A stretch of 31,764 nt of DNA from assembly GCF_032854445.1 (NCBI RefSeq), contig NC_088303.1, positions 24,437,501 to 24,469,264 of the forward strand, in the 5' to 3' direction. The position numbers were made by a program, and so were the translations under genes. This stretch comes from Liolophura sinensis. Its lineage: Eukaryota > Mollusca > Polyplacophora > Chitonida > Chitonidae. Position 1 is the first letter of the stretch. Each line of letters begins with the position of its first letter. Below are positions 23,276-31,764 of this stretch, piece by piece. A model generated the notes under the pieces. The model made no database searches, had not been told where the DNA came from, and was given only the letters and a program-made list of their open reading frames with translations.

Positions 23276-24182
23276 TCCCCGGACCGAATATGCTACCAAA
23301 TGTGGCACGTGCATGTTCATACGATTGCCAATTGTCACTGAATGTACCATTGTCATATATAACCCTTTAGCCCAGTGGCAAATGCGTGAAGTCTAAACCC
23401 AGGGATTGTTGATTCAGAACCCTAGTTAGTACAATCCGTGACACGAGCGCAACTCCACAGACACAGTGACGTATTGATTAAAAGATTGAGAAAAAAAAAA
23501 GCGAAAAACGGACTTCACGACGTTTATGCATTGGAGGAAAAGAACGCATGCTTGTCTATAGCGAGCGACAAAATCTACGTGCATGCATAAATGCCTCTTG
23601 AACAATAATCTGGCGAGTTAAAGCCCAGAGGTCGATTCCACAAAGCCGTTTGTGACTTAAGTCAAAACTTTAAATCTCTTCACAGTGCTCAGTCTTTGGT
23701 ACCGGAAGTTGAAATTTAGACAAGTATGTCTTTAGATGACTCTGATAAGGTGGACAAAAATTTCCAATTTCTTTAATTTTTAAAGCCGAAAAATAAGCTT
23801 TAACATGCTTTTAATGGATTTCGAATTTTGACATTAGACTGAAATGGCTTTGTGGAATCGGCCGTCGGGGGCAGACAACACACAGGAGGAAAGCCTCGCC
23901 ATCAAACTTAATGGTATATGATGAAAAAAACATATGATGACACCATGCTTGTTTGAGAAAACTTGAAACTTTCTCCCTCAAGTGAAGTTTCATATTTTAA
24001 CAATAAGAAACTTAAAGAGCAAAATTATTTAGAGTGGTTTATCGTTGGAAGGTTTGGTCACCGCACTGCTGGCCCGATTCTTACTTTTACAGAAGACGTC
24101 ATGGTGGTTGAATTTGGTTGGAACCCCTTCCTATACTTCCTAGATGCACAAGTATGAATTTTTACGAGTGTTATAAAATGTG
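23276..24182. other. Intergenic, no gene recognised
   Basis: No domain in any frame. An A11-like run lies near 23490-23500. Confidence 0.5.
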
Positions 24183-24245
24183 AATGTACACGCAGTAAGC
24201 AAAATGTACACGCAGTAGGCAAAATGTACACGCAGTAAGCAAAAC
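24183..24245. repeat. 20-bp tandem repeat, three copies
   Basis: TGTACACGCAGTAAGCAAAA occurs three times in a row with one A/G change. Confidence 0.95.
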
Positions 24246-24471
24246 AACTTAATATGAGTAACATGGGGTAAATGTCATCACTCGTTATAATCCCAGAATA
24301 AACCAATAAACTTGGCTTTTGTTTAGTTGAATCTGACTATGGGGTAGCCTAATAGTGCGCATATTATGAAAATAGATGCTTATCATGTTTCAGTCCTCCG
24401 GGTAACAATACAAAAGAAATCTGTATTACCACCTCAGTTCATTAGCACTTGCGAATATTTATCTACTTCAT

Positions 24472-24546
24472 TGGAGTTTTACGCTGTATTCAAAAATATT
24501 TCACTAATACGACGGCGGTCACATTATGGTGGGCGGAAACCGGGAG
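24472..24546 (-). mobile_element. SINE family A fragment
   Basis: TTTTACGCTGTATTCAAAAA, TATTTCACTAATACGACGGC and ATTATGGTGGGCGGAAACCG are the 3' part of family A in inverse orientation. The rest is missing. Confidence 0.8.
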
Positions 24547-24637
24547 CTTGAAACTTCATGCCCCCAAACACGCCATAAAAGTTCATACCACCAAATATGT
24601 GTTAAAATCGGACCAAGATCATTGTCGAAGTAAGTCT

Positions 24638-24760
24638 TCACTCAAAAAATAATCTGCTGATTTTAACAGAAAGTCGGTTGTCTGCGTGATGCTAGAATGT
24701 ATTCTGTTTATATAATATAATATTGATGCATCATATTCAACATAAAGTCATGTTGCGGCA
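24638..24760. mobile_element. Partial second copy of the 21947 MITE family
   Basis: CACTCAAAAAATAATCTGCT, GATTTTAACAGAAAGT, then GTGATGCTAGAATGTATTCT match the MITE terminal repeat. The opposite terminus was not found, so this is a truncated or highly diverged copy. Confidence 0.65.
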
Positions 24761-24828
24761 CGATGTCTCAATGTAAATGTACACGAATTATAGTTATTAT
24801 GACATCGTTAAGAGGTAAGAGGTATTCT

Positions 24829-25304
24829 CCATGCATTTGAAAAGGAACGCACCACGGGTGTTCAGTCCCGGTGAGTAAAAACATTCGTCCGTTTCATAGA
24901 CGTCACTGGACTGAATGACTTATGCTTACTAATTGTCGTGATAAAATTGAACCAAAATACGTTATAGTGTACCGTATTACCGAACAATGACACGGCTGAC
25001 GTTTAGCCTAAAATCATCCGCGCATAGCTAAACGCCCGATCATGTGAGCTCCTGACTTACCGTTTAGACATTCGTTTAGCTTATCTCGTTTTGATTTGAT
25101 TGGTGTTTTACGCCGTACTCAAGAATATTTCACTTATACGACGGCGGCCAGCATTATGGTGGGTGGAAACCGGGCACAGCCCGGGGGAAACCCACGAACA
25201 TCCGCAGGTTGCTGACAGACCTTCCCACGTAAGCTTATCTCATACCCTGAGCTAAAGTGTAAACCTTTACTAACCGTAATCTACACTGAACCTTTGAACA
25301 CGTG
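24829..25304 (+). repeat. Dispersed repeat X, left copy, interrupted by a SINE
   Basis: This copy starts CCATGCATTTGAAAAGGAAC and ends CTTTGAACACGTG. Without the SINE and one target-site copy it is 322 bases, the same as the inverted copy at 27997-28318. It contains several GTTTAGC/GCTAAAC words that make it partly self-complementary. It has no coding capacity and no perfect terminal inverted repeats, so the element class is unknown. Confidence 0.9.
25089..25231 (-). mobile_element. SINE family A copy inserted into repeat X
   Basis: It reads TTTTGATTTGATTGGTGTTT, ACGCCGTACTCAAGAATATT, ATTATGGTGGGTGGAAACCG and GCAGGTTGCTGACAGACCTT. It is flanked by AGCTTATCTCG (25078-25088) and AGCTTATCTCA (25232-25242). 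The inverted copy of repeat X has this site once, uninterrupted (reverse complement at about 28060-28069). The head is missing (5' truncated). Confidence 0.95.
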
Positions 25305-25369
25305 GTGTGTTACGGACTTAAAGCATGATCATTTTTGAATGCAGTGACTGACGGATTTATAGTTGACAA

Positions 25370-25860
25370 ATATAGCCTGGCTGGAGATTTTAAAATCAGA
25401 CGAGACCTGCAGTATAGAACTGTTTACTCACACGGGGTCTACAGTATAGAATTATCTGCTCAGACGAAGTAAAGTTTACACAAATACTTCAACTTTGAAC
25501 TTTCTGTCTCAGCTCCTCTTACACACACTTGGCCGAGATACAAGTGGGAGCCTACAAAATTTCCCAAATTATCCCCGAACCGCTGTATACGTCTATACCA
25601 TACTGAAGATACTTGTACTGTTAAATACTAGAGCCGCTTCATATTTGCGCTGTTATACTCCCGAACCTCTGTATATAACTCGCAAGGTTACAAATCCGTA
25701 CCGCTGTATACAACTCGTATGGTCACATATCCGTACCTCTGTATACAACTCGTATGGTTACATACCCGTACCGCTGTATACAACTCGTAAGGTTTTACAT
25801 TTTTACCGCTGTAGCCTACATAACTTGTAAAGATACATATCCGTACCATTGTATCCGCCT
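25370..25860. repeat. Short tandem repeats, ~35 bp
   Basis: At 25655-25855 a 35-base unit (CCGTACCGCTGTATACAACT then CGTATGGTTACATAT) is repeated about five times with decay. Just upstream, GCAGTATAGAACTGTTTACT and ACAGTATAGAATTATCTGCT form an older two-copy repeat near 25410-25465. The open frame at 25495-25830 is an artefact. Confidence 0.85.
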
Positions 25861-26733
25861 AGGCCATGTATCATGCAATGTGTTGTGTAGGCCTACATCT
25901 ACTGAGCCCTTTGACAAATGCATGTAGCTTCTAAATTATGTAACACAAGAATGACATTGAAGCGAGGTAGTGGGATCAGTGCTTGAAAATTGAAACTCCA
26001 CTGTATGATAGACTTCGATGAATACAGCTTATGTGCAAAATTACAGCTTTCAGGTTTGTACCGTATTCGTGTTGTAAGGCTCCAAACTTTCAACTTTCGC
26101 GCCGATTTTTTCACACGAGAGCGTGTTTGTTTACAAACGACCCCTCCTCGTAATAACAAAGTACGCGCAAGAATATTATCAATGAAACGCACGAACAAAT
26201 GGAACCCTACAATGTTCTGTCTTGACGTAACGATCAGTTAATCACCAGCTGGACGTTTTATCGACGACATGCTGAAGCTTGAACAACTGCTTGAGTTGTA
26301 GAGAAGATTAAAACATACAGACGGGAAAAGATCAATCAAGATGATACAAAACTAGTGGAATTGACTTACTGTGCAGCTACCTGTTAGCGGAGAGGCTAAC
26401 TGTTGTGTTTTGAACAGAAGACGACGACAGGTTTGGAGTGACGCGAGGAGCGAAGACGACATGACGGGGAAGGCTGCCCTTATCTTGTGAATGCAGTGCT
26501 TGTGGCTTCGTGGGCAGATACGAAGGGGTGCGACAGGACTCACTACATCTTTACATATAACTACATAAAAAATCTGTGAAAACTTATGCTTATACTTGAA
26601 TAATTGTGCTCCACAAAAAATATTGACATATATGTTGGGTATCAAAAGATGGGTATTCCTTTGCCTGCAGCTGTACATGTAAACAACAACGTCAGGGGGA
26701 GGTCACTCTCAGATTTATCATTACCTGACGTCG
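25861..26733. other. Spacer between repeat X copies, no gene recognised
   Basis: Opposite-strand open frames of up to 108 codons occur at 25899-26678 without motifs. A relatively GC-rich stretch (26390-26530) stands out against the AT-rich surroundings but could not be assigned. Confidence 0.45.
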
Positions 26734-26874
26734 TATTTATTTTATTTATTTGATCTTACGCGGCACTCAAGAATATTTCACTTACACGAGGGCGGCTAGC
26801 ATTATGGTGGGATGAATCCGGGCATAGCCCGAGGGAAACCCACGCTCATACGCAGGTTGCTGGCAGACCTTTTC
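26734..26874 (-). mobile_element. SINE family A copy
   Basis: TATTTATTTTATTTATTTGA tail, then CACTCAAGAATATTTCACTT, AGCATTATGGTGGGATGAAT and CGCAGGTTGCTGGCAGACCT. 5' truncated. Confidence 0.85.
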
Positions 26875-27996
26875 ACAGAATAAATTGTTTCTTTGCTGCC
26901 ATTCAGGAGTTTTTAGTCTACAGATACATTCGTAGGAATGAAGCGTGTTTAAACTTTGGGCATGTATCAGTTTCAGTGATGAAATCTGGAAATTACTGGC
27001 AGGTAAATGAATGAAGGCTGTCATCCATCCAATCATATACATTGCACACAAGAAGGTAAATCAGTTCAACTAGATTTTGTTAACATACACAACGGAATCT
27101 GGTCACATTTTTTAAAACAATGATGCGTTAGACAAAGAATCGAAATACTCCCAAAGGAGAATTCAAGAGGCAATCCGGAAAAAGAACTGAGATTCCTTCT
27201 CCCATGGTGGGAGGAAACCAGGCAACCCCAGGGATAACGAACGGCGTGAGGAAACCAGGCAAGCCCGGGGATAACGAACGGTGTAAAATATAAATCAAAT
27301 AAATAAATCCAGTTCTCCTGTGGCAATTACTATTATGTTCTGAGCTACCCTAAGCGACCTTAGTTTTGACCTAATACAAGTTTTATAGCTGTGGCTGGGA
27401 AAAACAAAACTCAACCAAATGCCATCAAGGCGACAGCAGTCATATGACTGCGTATCTTAAAATATCAATGAATATTCTTGAGTACGGCGTAAAACACTAC
27501 GCTGAAGCAGATGATGAAAACCAATCGCGAATGTTACATGAAACTAGTGGAATAGTCTTCACTTGTAGTTCTATTTGGGGTCATGCCCATAATTCTACAT
27601 AATTGTATGCACGTGACATTAAATTGAATCCAACGTTTGATGGATTCCTCTGAGAATTAATTGCTTCACATAGCCTATAGCAATCTTGTACTTGGGGCTG
27701 GCCATAAGGCCTAGGACATAAATGCAAGTCTTCGCTTGGAGAGGCAATTTCTAGATATCTCCGTCTTCATTGCTTATGTGAGCCTTGGTACGCAAATTTC
27801 AACAAGGGGTATAACTTTATTTGCCCAGAAATTTCTTACATAGCGCCCTTGTCACTGGTTACGTCTCTTGTTATTCGAACAAAACGGTAGCTGTTTTCAA
27901 GACAAAGTAGTGGGTGTTCTTTAAATATTTCTGTGTGTGGCTATTGAAGAGTTAGAGTTCTGGGATATAAGGCTACGACAGGCAGACTCAAGGGTT
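26875..27996. other. Intergenic with two SINE scraps
   Basis: At 27195-27305 a mosaic of family A pieces occurs in mixed orientation: GGTGGGAGGAAACCAGGC in inverse sense, an internal duplication of ACCAGGCAA...GATAACGAACGG, then a direct-sense tail TCAAATAAATAAAT. At 27462-27512 there is a direct-sense fragment GAATATTCTTGAGTACGGCG. No gene is recognised. Confidence 0.65.
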
Positions 27997-28318
27997 CACG
28001 TGTTCAAAGGTTCAGTGTACATTACAGTTAGTAAAGGTTTACATTTTAGCTCAGGGTACGAGATAAGCTAAACGACTGACTAAACGGTAAATCAAGAGCT
28101 CACATGATCGGGCGTTTAGCTATGCGCGGATGATTTTAGGCTAAACGCCAGCCGTGTCATTGTTCGGCAATACGGTATGCTATAACGTATTTTGGTTCAA
28201 TTTAATCACGACAATTACTAAGCATAAGTCATTTAGTCCAGTGACGTCTATAAAACGGACGAAGACTTTTATTTACCGGTACTGAACACCAGAGGTGCGT
28301 TCCTTTTCAAATGCATGG
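27997..28318 (-). repeat. Dispersed repeat X, right copy (inverted, SINE-free)
   Basis: Reverse complement of the copy at 24829-25304 without the SINE. Corresponding words include CGCGCATAGCTAAACGCC, GACACGGCTG and ATAGACGTCACTGGACT. The two copies are separated by 2692 bases and could pair as a long inverted repeat. Confidence 0.9.
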
Positions 28319-29422
28319 AAATTTTTTCCTCAAAATCACAAATGCCCTTTCAGTCATACGTCTTGTGCTTCTCTGGGCATTATTGTAACAAATTTCTGTA
28401 TGTTACCATCAGGCGTCAAACTGAATTAGCGACACGAAAACGCCGGATCTCCAAGCAAAATGCCTTGGTAATCTCCGACCTGCAATTTACGGAATAGCTC
28501 CGACTCCTCTAATATTCGACAGTTATGTGCAATCGACAACGCCTACAACGCCTGGCAAATGCGCAATATCGCAAAACCTGTCAACAACTGCCCTTCTTTC
28601 TTGTCCATTTTGCCCCGTTACCTCATATGCTCAATTAAATACCCTAACTTAGGCAAACACTCTTTAGGCTATTAACATGATTAAAGAAGAAAATACCAGT
28701 TTGAAAACAACAATCATAGCAAATCAGAGGAAAGGTGGGGAGAGCCATTATTTATATAAACGTATATGATGCATGATGTTTACAACATATGAATTATGTA
28801 TAATGTAAACTTTCACTGCAGCTTGAAATGGTAGTTTACGATAACATATTAAACTCCCAGCCTTTTACATATTGTTTTCCTTCATTAATAGTGTAAAATT
28901 ATCCAAGCTCAAATCATGTTATAAACTATACGCCTAAATATAGAGCAGGCGCACAAGAGAACATAACGTTACACGAATCTTTTAATTATTCTATTAGATT
29001 AGATATTCTAATCTGCCTTATATTTGACTTCTCATTCTATAATTTAAACTCTTCCACATTCACTACATGTACTAAAACGAACAACAAAGACGAAGATAAA
29101 GAAGTGCAATGTATTCAACTATTGGAAACCTATTAAACCGTTGAGCAGTCCATCACTTAGGCCCTATCGCTTCTATTTTATCTTAGTGCATGACAGGTTG
29201 CTTAACCACAACAGCATGCACAACATTCAGTACAGATGAAAAAAATGAAGGGACCAACATAAGGATCTACAATATCTGCAGTTAACACAGGAGTTTATAG
29301 TGATCTAGGGCATTGCGAACTCTCAGCTTGTTGATCACGTGGTCCTTGTATATGTAAAAGTATATATTTGCACCAACTTTTTATTTTAATCATTTATATA
29401 TATAGTAAGAAAATAATATAGG

Positions 29423-29424
<2 letters not shown>
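28319..29424. other. Intergenic, no gene recognised
   Basis: AT-rich. The 60-codon open frame at 28315-28497 starts inside repeat X and has no motif. Confidence 0.5.

Positions 29425-29475
<51 letters not shown>
29425..29475. repeat. (TA)n microsatellite
   Basis: About 25 uninterrupted TA dinucleotides. Confidence 0.97.
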
Positions 29476-29479
<4 letters not shown>

Positions 29480-29599
29480 GCCAAAATTAAAACCATCCAT
29501 TGGTCTACATAAAAATTGAAAGCAAAGCTACACATCTGAGTTTATGTTTGTGTTATGGGCCAAGTAAACGCATTTCATCTCTAGCCTGGGAGAGTGTTT

Positions 29600-29768
29600 A
29601 TACGTGGGAACGTCTTGCAGCAACCTGCCCATGGTCGTGGATTTCTTCGCCCCCCACCTCCCCCGGGCTGTGCCCATTTTCCTCACACCATAATGCTAGC
29701 CGCCGTGAAATATGAAATGTGAAATATTCATGAGTACGGCGTAAAACCCCAATCAAATAATTAACAAA
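29600..29768 (+). mobile_element. SINE family A copy
   Basis: CGTGGGAACGTCTTGCAGCA, then CCCCCGGGCTGTGCCC, ACACCATAATGCTAGCCGCC, ATATTCATGAGTACGGCGTA and the tail AATCAAATAATTAAC. It has a short local duplication GTGAAATATGAAAT. 5' truncated. Confidence 0.9.
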
Positions 29769-30995
29769 ATAAAGGGGATGGTGTTTAGGTGTCATTCCAC
29801 ACCCTTGCATGGCTTGGCACATGTATACAAATGCAGGCAGCCCCAGTAAAGTAACAAACTGAATTCATTGTCTATTGAAGTATTTCCAATTCTTTCTAAC
29901 AACTGAGTCTTATGAATTATAATCAAGTATGCTTTATAATTAAAACTCATCTGCTAAAGAAATGTGAAAAAAGGTTATTGAGAACACTGTCTATAGAAGT
30001 GAAAAAATTGATATTTGTGCCTTTTTCACACCGCATGTGTAAGTGTACCATCGGTGTTGTTACATTTTGTGTTACAAATCGTTTGTTTACCTCACTGAAA
30101 GAAGAAGAATAAAAAGCGTGATATCAGTGCCGAATTATGTGCTAAATGTCTAATGGGGCAAAATGGACCCAGGGGCAAGACGGACATTTCTCAGGTGAAC
30201 GTTTTTTCATTTACTGGCGGAACTGTGGACACGTGAGATTCCTGGCCATGTGTATAATGAAAGTTTACGTAGTCTGTTATAACGTGATCGATTACACACT
30301 ACCCATGTAACTACTGAAACTCGCACCTGAGCTTCCAAAGTTAGCAAGACTGTAGTGCCCCACTCTCCCTTACCACTCGGAAAGTTCCTTATTTACAGAT
30401 TTACAAAACTTCAAGGAGGTTTGTACAACGCATGATAAATACGTCACAGGGATATTACTTCGCCTTTGCTTAAAAGTCCTCGACTGTAAACTCTTCTAGA
30501 TGCTCATAAATTCAGTTTTCATTTTATGTTCGTTGAAAGGTGAGTACCACTGGATAGGAGTTATCTCCCTTGTATAAGCACATACACGAGATCAAGCTCC
30601 TTAAACGTGTGTCTCGGCGGATAATAGGGCTACATGTATATTGGTGCGCCTGCGGATAATCTCTTCAGGTACATTTTAATAGATGGATCTTTTGAGTCTG
30701 CTTATAGTACTATGTTGTAAGCCGTCATACATTTTCATGGTGATGTAAAGCAGTTATTTTGGAAATTTGTAGGCCCAAATATCAGTAAATGATGCTGGGG
30801 ATTTATTTGATCATCAGGTGCCAGTTTTTGTAGTCACAGCGTGTAATTGCAGTATAATGTAGAGCAATAAAGCAGGCGTACTGTTAATTTCATTATGTAT
30901 AGTTAGGGCAAGGTGGTGTCCTTCACCGCAGTGGGCTTTTATTCTGAATTAATCGGATTTTGAATTGGTTTCAGACATTGCGATGGGGGTGAGGG
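29769..30995. other. Intergenic, no gene recognised
   Basis: No motif-bearing frame and no recognised repeat. A 66-codon AT-rich frame at 29912-30112 looks like chance. Confidence 0.5.
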
Positions 30996-31228
30996 GCTCC
31001 GTGGCTCATTCGATTAGCGCCCTAGCGCAGCGTAAAGACCCAGGAGCCTCTCATCAATGCGGTCGCTGTGAGTTCAAGTCCAGCTTATGCTGGCTTCCTC
31101 TCCGGCTGTACGTGGGAAGGTTTGTCAGCAACATGCGGATGCTCGTGGGTTTCCCCCGGGTTCTGCCGGACTTCCTCCCACCATAATATTCTTGAGTACG
31201 GCGTAAAGCGCAAATCAAATAAATAAAC
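30996..31228 (+). mobile_element. SINE family A, the most complete copy
   Basis: The tRNA-derived head has A box TGGCTCATTCGATTAGC and B box GTGAGTTCAAGTCC. The central domain has TGCTGGCTTCCTCTCCGGCT, then CGTGGGAAGG, GGTTTCCCCCGGG and CTTCCTCCCACCATAATATT. The 3' part is TTCTTGAGTACGGCGTAAAG with tail CAAATCAAATAAATAAAC. A deletion has removed the GCTGGCCGCCGTCG part seen in other copies. It was transcribed by Pol III and mobilised by a partner LINE, as for SINEs generally. Confidence 0.92.
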
Positions 31229-31764
31229 AGGCTTTAGGCCTAACAGCCTAACAGCCTTTAAGTATAGGCCAATACCAGCCAATGGAGGGCCTTTCGCTAC
31301 CTTGCTTCCTCGAAGAATCGAGCTTTTGTGATACAGGGCGAAGTACGTCTAACTCGCTTTATTGCCTCGATACCTGGCGTTGATATCTCGCTCTGTCGCT
31401 ATTGCCCTGTACGTCTGTGGTAGCGACGACCAAGTAAGAAAAGGTTCTCTTTCGGTTTCTGTACTAAGCTAGCTGTGTGCTTGCACATATATACACACAT
31501 GTGTACGTGAACTATGCGATATCCGTTTCTCTCTTTCTTACGTTTGCGATAGGGGAGAAAATAAGGCTCACTTACAATCAATTATATGTAGCAGACTGGA
31601 ACATGTCGACTTGGTTCAGGAAAAAACTAAGAAAAACATGTACATGTAGTTGTACTGATAAGCCCTGACTACGCCAATAAAACTTTCAAGTCCAGATGCT
31701 TTTCGAACTTCTTGCATAAAGCAAATTTAATATTGAAGCGTAAAAAAAATGTCAGCATTGTAGA
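31229..31764. other. Right end of window, no gene recognised
   Basis: Short overlapping frames on both strands at 31399-31668 show no domain. Nothing else is supported. Confidence 0.5.

Noticed and set aside
22719-23396. Overlapping frames of 93-211 codons rich in Gly, Val, Tyr, Cys
   Set aside because: They are generated by the 16-bp minisatellite; three frames are open at once.
26352-26678. 108-codon minus-strand frame
   Set aside because: The region is a little GC-richer than its surroundings, but the frame has no motif, no splice-site support and no recognisable homology.
30996-31085. tRNA gene
   Set aside because: The A and B boxes belong to the SINE family A head; the spacing and following sequence match the other SINE copies.
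1-31764. Bacterial-type systems (operons, defence islands, prophage, toxin-antitoxin)
   Set aside because: Spliced genes, SINEs, MITEs and a LINE show that this is animal nuclear DNA; no prokaryotic gene was seen on either strand.

Overview
The window looks like nuclear DNA of an invertebrate animal, most likely a mollusc or another lophotrochozoan. The evidence is a multi-exon transporter gene with GT-AG introns, an intronless neuropeptide-type GPCR, many tRNA-headed SINE copies ending in AATCAAATAAATAAA-like tails, long-TIR MITEs, an L1/Tx1-like LINE remnant and an unusual number of minisatellites. The species call is inference. There is no sign of prokaryotic or viral gene organisation.

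Two protein-coding genes are well supported. (1) On the minus strand at 5269-6534 is a single-exon, 421-residue class A (rhodopsin-like) GPCR. It resembles the FMRFamide-receptor-like group but lacks several canonical class A residues. Two perfect TGACGTCA (CRE) octamers lie upstream of its start and a 53-bp minisatellite lies just past its stop. (2) On the plus strand at 10859-20327 is an organic anion transporting polypeptide (OATP/SLCO). I could assemble it by eye into nine exons with phase-compatible junctions and about 684 residues. It carries the OATP signature DPRWIGAWW, a Kazal-like cysteine-rich loop and 12 predicted membrane segments. Exon 1 holds three apparent single-base frameshifts. 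The last exon is preceded by a partial tandem copy that includes its splice acceptor, with one extra T that changes which acceptor keeps the frame. The locus is either a lightly damaged gene or pseudogene, or an intact gene in a sequence with residual indel errors.

Layout: 1-1330 AT-rich, featureless; 1335-1757 ~39-bp minisatellite; 1779-3110 5'-truncated, decayed LINE; 3110-4560 nothing identified except a perfect hairpin; 4560-6800 GPCR with its flanks; 7027-7395 SINE; 8285-8750 19-bp minisatellite; 10500-10800 old duplicated intergenic repeat; 10859-20327 OATP, whose introns carry five minisatellites (31, 18, 63, 40 and 31 bp), SINEs and a hairpin; 20330-22700 intergenic with a 263-bp MITE, a TATA-like site and a weak exon-like stretch; 22704-23275 16-bp G/T-rich minisatellite; 24829-25304 and 27997-28318 an inverted pair of one dispersed repeat, the left copy split by a SINE with visible target-site duplication; 28320-31764 SINEs and a TA microsatellite.

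The two genes have no evident functional link: one is a plasma-membrane peptide receptor and the other a plasma-membrane organic anion carrier. The most informative parts of the window are the state of the OATP gene, the divergent receptor motifs and the repeat architecture. I did not find a convincing new multi-gene system.
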